Shown: positions 47,431 through 60,565 of the stretch, one piece after another
Layout of the letters: the number at the start of each line of letters is the position of its first letter
Position numbering within the stretch: the first letter of the stretch is position 1
Assembly: GCF_014805625.2 (NCBI RefSeq)
Contig: NW_023998433.1
Location: 2,207,591-2,271,590 of the forward strand
Length of the DNA stretch: 64,000 nucleotides
Source of the DNA: Glossina fuscipes
Taxonomy: Eukaryota > Arthropoda > Insecta > Diptera > Glossinidae
Direction of reading: 5' to 3'
The notes under the pieces: generated by a model
What the model was told of the DNA's origin: nothing
The model's input: the letters and a program-made list of their open reading frames with translations, nothing else
Databases searched by the model: none
Translations under genes and position numbers: made by a program

Positions 47431-50159
47431 ACATATAAGCTGAAAAGTCACATTTGCAGCACATGTTCGTTTGAGACAATCAGGTAAGTGTTGCCAGCTT
47501 CACAGGCATCAACACCATCTAATGGCAAAAAGCCGCTGAGACTTATTATATGGCCAATTATTTGGTGGATATTTGACATTTTTCTATGTCGATACGATCG
47601 TCAGGTTGATTGTTTCTCGTCATTTTCTTCTTTTTTGCGATAATGACATGCTTGAATCGTCCATATTCTTAGACACATTTCATAACATTATTAAAAACAA
47701 TGTTTAACATACATCACAACGGAGCCCTCTCTAGTCTAAATAAGCATAACAAAGCGGTAAATATTATCACATTTTATTCAAAAGAAACTTCGTAAGTGTT
47801 CGTGTTTCGTTTTTCGTTAACTATAGCAAAATATATAAGGTGTGACAGACAATGTACAGATGCGCTAACAGCGAGTATGCAAGTAAACTTTGAGAAAATG
47901 GGATAAGATAACTACGGAAATTGAAATATTTCGCATATTTATTAAATAAACCTCGTACATATAAATATTAAAGCAGTCATGCAAGCATTATTAATAATTA
48001 TTTGCGTTTCCGTTCAACCCCTTTGATAACATCGCGCGCTATGTGTGAGTGTGACATATGATTTACCTTGTTGCTGCGTGAGTGTACGTGTACGTTTACG
48101 TTTATAGTTGAAACTTTTACGGACATTAAGGCCTTCCTTAATTCCGATATGTTATTATTGTTGTTTTTTTTATTACACACATAGATTAAAGTGCATGTTC
48201 TTCAATTTCAGATTTCATTGTTAAAGAACACGTATATTAAATCGTAAATTGACATGGCTATGGATACTTAATAAATAATTAATATAAAATGAAACCAAGA
48301 AATATACAAACAAGCATGTCAATAAAAACGATGGAGAGAAAATAAAATAAGACAAGAGCTATATGCGGATGTTTTGTAATGCTATGTATCACTCGCTATA
48401 AGATTATATTGCGTACACGTGCATGTTCGCAAGACCCTAAAGTGCTTGAGATAGGTTCACCTCTCATGATATCAATCGATGTATCGTTTTCAGAATGCGT
48501 TTAAGCCTGTCTGTTCGTCAGTCCGTCTAATGTCTGTGCACTTATTTTTGTATCTATAGGTCGCAATTATCATCATTGTTATCTACATGAAATTTAATAC
48601 ACTGACAAATCTTGATCCAAGAAGGACTACTTTTTTGGAAACGTATGTTTTAGGACGTCCTATGAAAAGTAGGCATAGTATGATAAAAATATTTAATTTA
48701 ATACAGTTATACTAGTAAAATGTGTAATTATAATAGTTATTGCTAAAAATATATCAATACAAAGCCATTTTATCTATTAATTCAAGTCTGAATTAAGAAT
48801 ACATGTATCGACTATTATCTTTTCCCTTCACTTTTAATGGTTAGAAGAATTTCATTAACAAAGGGACAGACGCACCTAAGAAGGTGATCAAATCGTGTGT
48901 GGTTCTAGCATTCTCCAAACATGTATTTATGTTAAAAAAGTCTCTGATCTGCATTTGTGGATAACAAAACTAAAACGAAAATCATTGCGCAGATAGTGCA
49001 CACATGTCCATGTATAACGAATTGTGATGTAAATGTGAAATGATACGTCTTTCGGCAAAGAAAAAGTTCTTGCAGTGCTTTTGTTAAAGATTTTTTTTGT
49101 TTTTCAATTGAAACTTATTTTAATTAATTTGCAAATTTATAAGTTTTGTTAACATCAAACATGTTTCACGATTATAGTTGCAGAGAAAACCTGACCCTAC
49201 GTGGCTCAGACTGTATATGGAGGCCAGGTGGCACCAATCTTATTGGGTTAGCATGCGAATTGCGACACTCAACACCCTATTGTGCGGTCTATCTAACAAA
49301 TAATCTCACGCAGTCATTTTCTCACTATGCCAATATCTAACCAATAGCGAAGAGTGGTGACACCACAAATCCTATAACTACAATCCGGCAATGTAATTAG
49401 CGATGGGCAGTATAGTTTTCGTAAATATTCGTCTACTGATGACTTAAGGGCCGATTTCACAGAAAAGTGAAACCGAACTATTCATCACTTCGGGGAAAGC
49501 AAAGCCCTAATGGATTCTACAGTGTAATGGATGATCTTCCAGTCTATGAGATAATTGCATTTGATATCAGGAACAATTCTGATAGATCCATATTTGACAT
49601 ATTGCACTCAATGGATTTACTTGCCATAAATTTTTCTTAGACCCAGCAGTACAACATGTTTTTTCCCCTCATTCTTTCTGGTGTCCATTAATAAACCTTC
49701 TGCGTGCCAGCACTCTATTCCTTTATTTGCTGAGAGAGTCCTATGTCACTGGTCCTTTTCAGCAACCTACGAAGTCGGTAGCACATCCTGAATGCCACTC
49801 GTAATAAAGACCTCAATAATATTTTCGAGTAGATCGAGAAAATAAGATAAGATGGTGTCTCTCATCGTACAGGAGTTATCCACAACCTCCTTTCTTTAGC
49901 GATGTCTATATATAAGAATCGGAAGTTTTCCATGCTCAGGTTTGAGACTAAAAACTAGTACGTCTTGGACAGAACATCTTTACTCAGCGTCGGAAAAATT
50001 AGCGAATTTAAACTGCCTACGTCTTAAGCACGAGCTTCCAGATTTGGTTTGAAGGATTGAAGAGAAGAACTCGCATAACGCAAATGCTTAAATAAGACTA
50101 CTCATCTTTTCAACTTTCTGACATCTATTCTACTTTACTCTTCGAAAACAGTTAATCCT
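47431..50159. other. Intergenic, nothing recognised
   Basis: The part from about 49140 to 50110 looks less AT-rich and less simple than its surroundings and might be an old repeat or LINE tail. I cannot match it to a family and it has no long frame. Confidence 0.45.
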
Positions 50160-50482
50160 ACACATGTCTGTTCATTTGTCTGTCTGCCAAACTGTGCAGT
50201 ATTTGTGGTACCTATTCTCTCCTTGGCGAAACTGAAGAAATCGCCCACAAATTTGCAAAAGAATTTGAAATTCGACATAAACTTTTCGAACGACAAGCCT
50301 ACAAAGCCTACACATTTATGCGGAAAAAATTTTTATATTGCAGACAGAAGAAAAAAGTAGCCGCGCCCAGTTCATATTAAAGAGCATGAAAATTTACTTC
50401 GTTAACTTTTTTGTGTTTTTTAGGATAATGGTTATGGGTATAAAACATTCGGTCAAAACCGAATATAATATTCTTATTTGTT
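50160..50482 (+). repeat. DINE-like repeat, 5'-truncated copy 4
   Basis: Starts near ATGTCTGTTCATTTGTCTGTC and ends ATTCTTATTTGTTTATT. It shares AAATTTGCAAAAGA, TATTAAAGAGCATGAAAATTT and TTTAGGATAATGG-type blocks with copy 1. Near its 3' end ATTCGGT CAAA ACCGAAT makes a 7-bp stem with a 4-nt loop, as expected close to a rolling-circle element's 3' terminus. Confidence 0.65.
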
Positions 50483-51609
50483 TATTTATAAGTTAACGAA
50501 CCGAATGACATGAAAGTGCTGTCGGGGGTTAATGATAGTTGTATATCAATCTAACAAACAAGTTCGCGTTGAAGAGCACGTATTTTTTAAAATAAAACTT
50601 TGCTAATTTTTTAGAAACAGTTGCGACGAAGTGGTAAGTTTAGTAGTCATAGGATTTAATTTGCAACTGGGAAATTACACAGTGAGTTTAAAGTCACTAC
50701 GAAAACGATAGCAAGAAAGTTTCCAACGATTGCAGAGTAATGGAAATTATTGTATGAAAATGGAGAGAATATGGTTAAATTTATATCTACGATGGGCTAC
50801 GTAGTCTTTTTCATTCTTCTCTTGTTTAGATATTGAATTACTCTAGAAGTGACCAAATATATTTATTACAAAACCAACAATCAATCAAACTGCTTATATA
50901 AAACCAGCAATGCACCTGATGACTGGCGACAATAGTCAATTTGAACAACGTGAAAACAAAAAGGCAAAAATCTTCAGTTCTGTAGTGGAAAACCGCTTTT
51001 ATGAAATTTGCAAACGTCAACTTGACATGACATAATAAAACAGAACCATAGCAAAGAGTGCAACATGACAGCTGCTGGTGTAAAGCTGAGCTCTCTAATA
51101 AAGGAAGCAAAAAAAAAAAAAAAAGTTCCGGAAACTATGAATGAACTTCTCGATTGGCTGTTGAGTTTAAACTGTTTAACACACAAACGAACCGGTATTA
51201 TTTGTGACATACTGACAATTTGACACTTGCCGCAAATGACAAAAAAGAAAAAATAAAGAGAAGAAATTTTTATTGTGTTACCATATTTAGCGATCAAATG
51301 AAAACAAAGTAACGTAAAATAAAATGTGTAATAAAGTAAATAAACCAAACTGAAGATTTTATAGGGGAAAAATATTTAAGTTTAACCAAATGAAATAATT
51401 AGAATAAAATTTTCCATCTATGATATCACTCAATAGGTCCTCGTTCTGACACATGTATGGCAGCATTGTTCACAGATTTATATGGTTTCCATGATATCAA
51501 TCTTAAAGCGAAATGTGCTAAAATTTTATGACATTCTCAGTATTAGTACACAAGCTACACTTGTGTAGTAAGATTTTTGGTCATTTTAAACGGCGTTCTC
51601 CGGGATGCT
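50483..51609. other. Intergenic, nothing recognised
   Basis: AT-rich DNA with an A15 run near 51110-51124. Two overlapping minus ORFs (51110-50838 and 51348-50974) have no recognisable domain. Confidence 0.45.
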
Positions 51610-51725
51610 ATCCCCTCGATTGAATGCCTATTTGATTCTGGAGTGTGGCAACGAATCAATGTTTCATCCGTTGTCGCATATCGCTTGAAAAAATCATTTT
51701 TATTCGGCCAAAGAGGCATCAAACA
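51610..51725 (-). mobile_element. mariner transposase fragment around the first catalytic Asp
   Basis: The minus-strand frame contains CLMPLWPNKNDFFKRYATTD, continuing ETLIRCHTPESNRHSIEG. This matches the mariner stretch L-x-x-N-K-x-x-F-L-x-R-x-V-T-x-D-E-T-W-I-x-x-x-T-P-E-S-x-x-Q-S-x-E-W. The TxDET Asp is kept but Trp after DET is Leu. No flanking transposase sequence is recognisable on either side, so only about 38 codons remain. Confidence 0.7.
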
Positions 51726-54700
51726 GCGCTCTGAATAGAACGCTCGAGTAGAGGTCTGCGGTGAACGAATGTTCATGAAAAATAGTAAATACATACAAAA
51801 TAGTAAATACAAAATACTAAGTAAAGATATTAGATATTTTCACGCGTCTCGAAAGGATGTGTTCCCCGCGCGAAATTCTCGGTAATTCTTTTTAAAAAGC
51901 AAAGTTCATTCAAACAATGAATACATTTTTTGTGGACTTGGAGCTTATGAAAATGGCTAAAAGTAGAACGATTTTTGGTAAAAGGGGATTACAAAGTGGC
52001 GACCAGAGAAAGAAAAGTGCAGCAGAAAATTGTTTATTATCTCGAAAAATAGGAGCTGTCACAACAGCAATGCTGCTTATGAGGGTATTTTTGCCCGGCG
52101 AAAAACAATATCTAATTAACACACGACATTCCTTTTTATCTATTGTTTTGAAATTTATGAAACTGGGATCACTAAAGCCTGTAAACTAATTGGCAGAATG
52201 TCATAAAATTTAATTTTGATCTCTCAACAATGCCATATATGCGCCGAACCGTGGATTTATTGATTGATATGTTTATCAGCTCTTGTGACATAACATAAGC
52301 GAAAATAAGCGGTATTACCTAGTTTGGTCGGGTTAGTGTCTCCAATCTTACAATTTTGCCTTACTTTGTTTTCAAAATTTCTTAAAAATAATTTCCGAAA
52401 AAACCTTGTTAGGCGACATTTTTCAATTTCGCTTTTTTTTATTTTTTAAGGTTTGATTTCTATTTAATTATACTCTATTTACTGCACATATATATGCAAT
52501 TATAATACGTGTTTTAGCAAATATCAAAAAACGAAGACATACTTGTGGCAATTGTACTCTATTTAAAGATTTGAGATGGAGTTTTTAAGCTCCATACAAA
52601 AGAAAGCATTTCTCATATTCTATTTCCCTTATGCGACTATATTCTTTGAACTTGCGGAAACTAAGGCGGAAAGTTGCAACTGATCGCACGCGTTTTTAAA
52701 TGCTTTCCGTCATTAAAGCTTACACTGACACTATCAGATGTATGTTCACACTAGCAGTGTACAGTTTATAAAAGAACTTAAAAAACAAAACAACTTAAAA
52801 ACTTTGCATTATCTATTTTATGAGTTTTCGGTACAAATGTGATCTTAGTTATTGACACACCTGCAAACTTGCCAATAACTAAAAAATTTTCTCACATTTC
52901 GCCCAGCGAATGAATATCCCAGATTTGCCTCGCCACAAACATAAGTTTTGAATTAAATCGTTTTCGGTCATTTTGAATTGACTTCAATATTCGTTATCAA
53001 CTTGTCCGAAAAGTTGTTTTAAAGAACATAAAAACAATAAATAAATAAGAAGTTAAGAATAATAGTAAAAAAACAAAATCATTTAATATTTATACTATTA
53101 TTTTGAAAGTCAGACTTGGTGTGTATATAGAGGAAACGCGATGCTTAAGAAAAGCATAACAAAACAAAATAGTAAAATATTAAAAGGCTTCTGTCGCCGT
53201 TTCTGCTTCCGTTTAAGGCGCATGTCTCATGAGCGCCACAGGAAAAAAAGGTAAAAGAAGCTTTTAAACATTGACATTTCTTGAAACTCAAAAGCTGAAA
53301 AAGTTAACCTTTTGCTGCTGAATGGAAAATGAAAAATTTTATGAGAAAAGGCACGAGACCAAGGAAGAGAGTGAGAACGAGAACGAGAGCGAGAGCGAGA
53401 GTACAAAATTCTTATACATGTCTCGAATTTGTAGTTATTGGAAGTAATTGAAGCAAACAATGAAGTATACTTTTATAAATTGAGCGAGTTTTTTCAATTT
53501 TTATAAAGCTTTTCGAAACTTTCCTTTACATCGGCTCCTGCGTATTACATTACGACGACAGATGAGGAGTTAACAGTGCTTTGCAAATTTTTTTATTAAA
53601 ATTCTAAATTTAAAGCCCTTCAAATATATATTAAGAACAAATTAAAGACTAAACTTCAAATTTTAAAAATTTCCTTTTATATGGTTATGTATGTTAAAAA
53701 GCTTTTTTTACTTAAAATCAGTTTAGATATGGAATGTTTTTATGCCCAGTGTAGCTTCAAGCAAATTAAAATAATTGTTTCACGAGCCCGAAAATTTTTT
53801 GGGTCGACAAAATACGATAAATGAGCTACAATCGAATCGGCAGCAACCAAAGGTTTTCATGTTTTGCTTATATGAACTGAGATCGTACGAATACCGACGA
53901 TGTTGAATGCCCTGCAAATAGAAAACATAAAATAAATAAAAACTCCGAGAAGCCTACTTATTAATCGAAAAGGCAATCGCAATATATAACTGATTTTCTA
54001 AAGATATCAACAAGTATGCAAGCTTGCGACTGAGAATTATTCGTCAGAAGTCGACGATTATAAGGACACAATTTGATGATTTTGAAGTTGGGGTTCTTCG
54101 ACTCCTTTGGTTTATGATTGGATTAACGATTAGGGAAGAAAAGTGACGATTTTAACTTTTTCCTTTCTTTTTAACCTTGATACTAAATTGTTCCCAAAAA
54201 AAGTTCCAATGTCAGCTAAAGATCTGGCAGAAAAAGTGATTTTTGGTTTCTAAAATTGTCTATAAACTTCCTTTGAATTGTCAAAATATTATTCAAATTA
54301 CATAAGACAAGCATGATATTACAAAAAGAACTTTCACATTAAACATTTATTAACACGATTATAATCGCGATTATCATCGCCATAGGTTGTGACTTTAAGC
54401 TATCGCTACACTTCTTAACCTATATAAGCTGTACAAGGCCATGTGTGCGAGTATATGTTTCTGACATTACACATGAACTAAAGTCAAGGGCACATTGAAA
54501 GTAAAAGACGAAAGGAAAAGTTTAACGTCATTCCCTATTCTCAATTTGTATTGACTTTATGCAAAGACTTTAGTTTAAATATGGGGGACTTTGATGAGGC
54601 CGTACCAATTACCATATATTCGATCTCTGACATAACATGTACATTTCGGGGGCGATCCTAACACGGAGGGTTCCGCTTCCTTCTAAGAAGACTTCTCATT

Positions 54701-54983
54701 GTTTCTGTGACATTGAAGTTGTAGATAAGATTCGTTTTGTATATTATATATAATAGTTTCTCAAATCCTCTTTCTTTTTTATTCAGATTTCAACATTATG
54801 GTAAGCTGCGTGCGTCGCCTAAAAAATTAATTGCACGCAATGTAAAACCAATTGGAAGAATCGATTAAGATATACGATAAAATATGTAATGGTTTGGGCT
54901 GCTTTTTCGTGGCGAAGACAAGGATCCAGGGCGTGCGAGTAAGCGTTATGTTTAAGGCGAAAATAGTTATTTTTTTGTATGAA
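51726..54983. other. Intergenic, nothing recognised
   Basis: AT-rich DNA. A plus ORF at 51917-52189 (90 codons) has a plausible composition but no known domain. A GAGAAC/GAGAGC hexamer repeat lies at 53365-53402. Confidence 0.45.
53365..53402. repeat. GAGAAC/GAGAGC hexanucleotide repeat
   Basis: Consecutive units of the form GAGAAC, GAGAAC, GAGAGC, GAGAGC. On the minus strand it makes an Arg-Ser run (SRSRSRSRS) in a spurious ORF. Confidence 0.85.
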
Positions 54984-55770
54984 CATATAAGAAAATTATA
55001 TTTGCTCGTGACTGAGTCTTTTACATGCATCACTGTTATCCTAAAAAAGACTTAAAAAAAGAAAAAGGATTGAAATTTCACACTCTATAATATGGACTCG
55101 GCACGGCTGATTTTTTTCGATTTTCAGAGTGAAAGTCAAAATTTAAATGGTGTATGTTTTGTACTTTGAGAGTAACAAGAAAAAAATACGGAAGGTGAAG
55201 GTGTTCTGAGTTTTTTTTTTGCTTAGGCGTATGGATGCTCGTCCACGCACGTCCTTTGAAAAGTTTGAGTCGTTAGCAAATTACGTTGCAAAAGTTTTGT
55301 GATATATTCATTGTTGTCAGAGGGAAAACGTTTACCCCAAATACTACACAGTTGGGCAGACGAACAGACGAATTTGTTTAGGTACATTCCGAATTGGAAA
55401 CTGGCCAAGAATTTTTGGGGTTTTTGAAGCTTGTTTCTGCGCGTTACAAAGATATTGGAAAAAAATTAAATTTTAATTTGTGATAATATTGAACAAACGT
55501 GGTCAGTTTTTCCATTTTTGTACAGCTGCTACAGCATCGCACATGCAATATACGCCTAAATATTTGCAGCTTTACCTGATGTAGTTTACCAATAATGAAC
55601 AAAACATCAATATTTGAATCCATTTGAAAAACATCAGTGTTCTTAGCTTATGTGGTACTATAGGTGTGTCCATTGATCGATTTGGCCCATTTTCAATGCC
55701 AATCTGCGTACAAAAACTTACAACACAGATCGACAGAGGGACATGACTCTGTCATATCTATACTCCTGTT
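54984..55770 (-). repeat. DINE-1/Helentron-like interspersed repeat, copy 5
   Basis: About 790 nt on the minus strand, collinear with copy 2. The plus-strand left end reads ACATATAAGAAAATTATATT, then GCTCGTGACTGAGTC, CACTGTTATCC, GGGAAAACGTTTACC, TCTGCGCGTTACAAAG, CATTTTCAATGCCAA and CAGATCGACAGAGGGACATG. Left-end hairpin pairing is weakened by substitutions compared with copy 2. No coding capacity. Confidence 0.68.
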
Positions 55771-58700
55771 TATTGATATTTATATAAATATATATAATTT
55801 ATATATATATGTATAATTTATTTATTTGTTTGTGTAATGTATGTATAAAATTCAGCTACACTTGCTTTCAGCTGAGTACAAATTAATCTAAGGATTAATG
55901 TGTAGCGCTTATAATTTAAACACTTTTAAAGTAAATTGAGATATATAAAAAAAAGAAATGAAAAATAAAAAGCTTTATATTAAACATAATTAAAATACAA
56001 GTTGGGCGAGAAAAAAAAACCCCCCCCAAAAAAAAACAGCTTATATACGTGAAGATGGGTCTACATTCATAACTTGTAACCAGAAAGCTTTACGGCTACA
56101 GCATGAAAGGGTATCACACTATCGGGACAAATAAGCAAAGTTTTTAGCGGCCGTTTTTATGGAAATTAAAAATTTCGTAATAGACACTCTTTGATTATAT
56201 TTTCGATTCTGTGATATCGAAATGAATTGAAAAAAGTTATTAGATTCTAAACTACAGTCAAATTTTTAAATTAAACTATATTTTTGTTGCTTTTGGTCAG
56301 ATCTTTTGAAGGATTCTATATGAATTCTAAACTTGACCTAAGGAGAGTGAGAAGAAAAAGTTTGAGGGCCAAGTTTGTCCTCCTAAACATGATTTTTAAA
56401 TCATTGCACAATGTCTTTCATTGTCTGTCAATGATCATATAAAGCTTCTTTTGTCATCTAATGGTGTGCTTATCAGATTTAAATTAAGATTAAAACGCAA
56501 AGTCAAAGCTATGTACGTCTTCAAGTAACTCTTTTATACTCTTCATATAAAAGCACTTCTATGAAGATCGAAAATTTTTCTATTCAACTAAAGCAAGATT
56601 AGTCAAACAAATGCGATCTTTCTTGTATAATAAAATTTCTTCAGGAGAGCTGTAGCGGTAAGGTTCGCTCGTAATGTATTAACGCGTATTAACGCGTGAA
56701 GATTCAGATATTCGTAGACTGATCGGGGCCACTTTAAAACTATTGCTTTCCATCAAATAAAGAGTATTATATGTTATTAAATTTTTGATTCTTTAAAGTG
56801 TAGCAACAGTACACGGACGGACAACTAAGTTAACATTTTTTTCTTTGAAAGGTCGATTTATAATTATATATATATATATTCTTGAATAGGTCTCTATTGT
56901 GTTATTGCGATTATTATAAATGAAACGGTAAAATTAGTTTATCTTTAGCAAATGTATAATGGATGCAAATGGAAATTTTATATGTAATTATATTATTTAA
57001 CAATCATTCACCACAAGTACAAATGAAGACAATGAAAATTATCTAAATTTTAATTTTAAACCGAATTTAACAATATATGCACACGTGCACACACAGACGA
57101 AGGAGACAGAAGAAATGTGATTTTAATTGGCACACACACAAAAATCAATTCAACAATAAAATAAAACAAACACTTACACATATATCTATTCATATATATG
57201 GATTTATGCACATATATATGCATGTCAGAGCCTCAAAGTGTATATAGGAGGTAGTAACACTTTGTAACAGTTTAAGGGGAAAAAAACCAATTGAGAAATG
57301 AATCAATTGTGGAATAATAAAAAGTGATAGAAATGTGAATCGAAGTTTGTGTATGTATGGGTATGCTTGCAAATGGGCGTTTAAGTTTGAGTATGTTCCC
57401 CCTATCCGCAGTCCCAGCAGTTTCTTTTTTTCTTCTTCGATTTTTTTTCGACTGTTGTAATAAGCTGGTTTCTAAGGATTGACGAGGAGTCAGTGTGTAA
57501 AGGAAATTTGCATTTCAAAGATTCCTTTCGGTATCTAAGCAATAGAAAAGTATCAAGAGGAAGTGTAGAAGTGTTTTTGATAATGCCGGAATAATTTTCT
57601 ACGATTTAATACAAATGATTTTATTCCCTAGCATGAGAAGATTTTCATTTTCTGTGAATGAATGGTAGTGGCTCGTTTTTGTTTTGTTTGGAAGGAGAAA
57701 GCGAATGAAAAGAAATAAAGAAAAATTAGGAAAAGTGATAAATTTATTTCACAAAGAGAAAAAGTTATTTGATTTTCATTTACACTTCAGAGCTTATAAA
57801 AAAAATATTCAATATATTAAGTAAATCTAAAAGGAAAAAAGCAAAGATGAAGAAAAAATATTGTTATTGAAAAGAGCAAAAAATTAAAATTTCCAATTTA
57901 TATTAAATGCTTAAACAAAAATGCAAAAATTCTACTCTTTTTAATCGAGAGCAAAAATATCCAGCTGAGAAGATTGGTCTCGCTTTTTGAGAAGACGGCG
58001 TATGTCTAATCACTCATAGAATTTTTTGGATAATCCAAAATCGACATAAAAGATAAAATTATTTTTTTGTGAAAATCAATTTATTTAACAATTTATTATC
58101 ATTAATATATCACAAATGCAATGGATTAGCGTATTTAAATTAAGAAATGTTCGATCGTTGTTCGGTTGCGTTTCCACAAATCTTTAACAGAGATGGCCAA
58201 TTCTTGGGAAAAGCTCTTAGTTAATATGTTTAAGTTATTAGTAATAACTCTGGGCCTACCGGCAATATAACTTTCATTTATTTTCAAAAGCATTTGAAGC
58301 ATTCTAGCTCATAAGCTACATACATACATCATCTTATACATCTTTTAGTATTAAAGCCTAGTACAAAATGTTCGCTAAAAGTTCTCCACTTTTTTTTTGC
58401 TGCCAAATCAAAGTTGCCCAAATATTTCTAAAGGGAAAATAAAAACGCTTCGCCAATGTTTATCCAATGTAACCATGTTTGTCGGATTACTTAACTTTAG
58501 TGCATCTTAAGGCTCTTTTTTACATTTATACAGTTTATTTATAATGCTGTGGTTGCGCATCGTGTCAACTCATCCACAAGCGTAAACTTTCAATTTTCTT
58601 TCTAATTGGTGTTGTTTAAACGAACTAAAAATTAAATGCATTAATCTATTAAACAGTCATTATAATGTCATTTGACTAAAATTAACTGTGCACTTGTTTA

Positions 58701-59039
58701 ACCACATTACTAGGTATGTATCGACTTGTATGTATGTTTGTTTTTCGTAGTTCTTTTGTTTTTCGTTCATTTGCTAAAGTCATATAAAACATGTTTTACA
58801 TGCGCGAGAAGCCAAAGGAAAACAAAATAATCCGGAAAACTATCATTTCTTTACGACGAATTTTAAATACCCTCAAGTCTGTTCAATTGTACATAAATAT
58901 TGTTGACGATTGTCGATTGGTCAGTGGATTCGTAGAAGGGGAGAGATAGAGAGAGAGGAAGAGGAACATTACGGGATATAGTGTGAGAAACAACGATAAA
59001 TTTTACAAGAACCTTTTTATACGGTTCTGTTGAATTTTC
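55771..59039. other. Intergenic, simple repeats only
   Basis: AT-rich DNA with AT-rich runs at 55790-55830 and 56863-56878 and the A9C8A9 tract at 56011-56036. No gene is recognised. Confidence 0.5.
56011..56036. repeat. A9C8A9 mirror-symmetric homopolymer block
   Basis: Nine A, eight C, nine A without interruption. An all A/C strand with mirror symmetry is unusual in this AT-rich setting. Confidence 0.9.
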
Positions 59040-59276
59040 ATTTGAAAATGTTGAGTTACTTTGCAACTGCAAAGTGGTTAAATACGCGCTATCCTCCAAC
59101 ATGGACACTAAAATGTCATTCTCGTCTAGATCGACGTCTCTTTTCGGATTGAAATTTTCGAAACGAAATTTGGCAAAACAACTTTGGCATGTCCGAACAT
59201 TTATAAGTTCACTTCTCAACGTGTGACGTAAGTTGCGATGCATTTCGTCTTTTCGCCAAGTGCAATGTCTTAAACG
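59040..59276 (-). mobile_element. mariner transposase N-terminal fragment
   Basis: In the minus frame, VRTCQSCFAKFRFENFNPKR then DVDLDENDILVSMLEDSAYLTTLQL matches the mariner HTH1-linker-HTH2 order VRTCQxWFAKFRSGxFDxxDAPRSGRPxEVDEDxILxLIExxxxxTTxEIA. The APRSGRP linker itself is missing by a small in-frame deletion. The rest of the 141-codon frame (down to 58863) crosses a GA repeat and is not transposase. Confidence 0.72.
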
Positions 59277-60480
59277 CACTTTATCCACTACAATTTATTC
59301 ACGCCGCACTTCGCAACTAACTGATGCAGTTTGTTAAAAATAGTCCCCCCACGCGATGTACGTTAAATCATAGGATCTCACACAGCGCATTCTTGCTGCT
59401 TTCCTTGACCTAATAAGTGAACCTTCCCGTAAGTAGTAAAATGTGAGAACACTTTTCCGGCAATCTATTAGTTTAGATCGTACATATTTGTTTCCGTTTT
59501 CTTCTTGTTAGATCCAGTTTTTGAAATATTTCAATCATTACTTGTCATCCGATTAAGAACAATTATAAATAGTGCCTATAAGGAAATCATCCAGCTTTGT
59601 ATGCATAGTTTAAATTCTCGTAAAACCATAATATATATAAAGATAGACATTAAAAGGATAGAGGTAAACTTATTTTGGCTCTTACGCTAATCAAGTGTAT
59701 ACATACGGCGAATAGGAGAGAATAGATTTTTTTGTGAATGTTGCAAATGAATTAATAGGGATAGCTTACTATTATTCTCGGCTGGTTAATATAAAAACCA
59801 ATGCCGGTTTTTATCATTAACAGGTAAATTAATTATATATTGATATAACTGTTATACTAAATAATTAAAAATGTTCTTTAGTTAAGTGAGACTGATATCG
59901 TATATGGGTAAGCCGAAATTTATGTGGCTATAGCACTATAGTTATGTGCAGTGCTTACGCGAAACCTCTCTAACGATTGCGATATACGTTTATTTTCTCC
60001 ATATATTTTCTCTAAAACAATATATTGCTTTTATGCATGAATTGTATGTATTCTAATTTCGGTTAGCATCATCTACCAATCAGAGTCACCTAATGCTTTT
60101 GATCAGAGTTTGATTGTAGAGTAACGGTGGACGGAAGTTAAAAACAAAGATTTCTTTTTATTAGTACATGATATTATTGCACTTAGTATTAATAGCATAA
60201 AATACTAGGTAGGTAGGTAGGTAGGCAGGTTAAGAGTTCAAGCATTGAAGAGTCTCTGCTTAAAAGTTTTAGTTAAGTAATGTAAACTTTTTTTTTCATT
60301 ATGATTTGACCGATTGCTTAGAGGACGTCCCTTATTCGCATAACGCGGTGAGGGACAGAAACAAATGAGGAAAGAGAGAGCAAGAAAAAAAAATACGGAT
60401 CTCATCGCCGTGACGTTTTGGGTGCGAGCGCAATCGACAAGCGTTATGCCATTACCGGCTGCCTACTTACTGTAGCTACA
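59277..60480. other. Intergenic, nothing recognised
   Basis: AT-rich DNA with a (TAGG)n run at 60206-60230. No gene is recognised. Confidence 0.5.
60206..60230. repeat. (TAGG)n microsatellite
   Basis: Five TAGG units, then CAGG. Confidence 0.9.
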
Positions 60481-60565
60481 CACGAAGTTAACTTTACTGC
60501 ACTGAGTTGTTGATCCGTGACCGCTCATTTGGTGGTCGCGACTCTTACCCACTCGGCTAGTCATG
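60481..60565 (-). repeat. Candidate tRNA-derived SINE head, copy 2
   Basis: The minus strand reads GACTAGCCGAGTGGGTAAGA, then GTCGCGACCACCAA. TAGCCGAGTGGG is a good box A. The segment matches 24226-24253. Downstream, GGATCAACAACTC is only a weak box B, so it is not a working tRNA gene. The body beyond the shared head is too diverged to delimit. Confidence 0.42.

Noticed and set aside
51917..52189. 90-codon ORF near the mariner core fragment
   Set aside because: It does not match a transposase or any other family I know, and it is overlapped by an opposite-strand ORF.
60481..60565. Functional tRNA gene on the minus strand
   Set aside because: A box A-like segment is present but there is no proper box B, T-arm or acceptor pairing.
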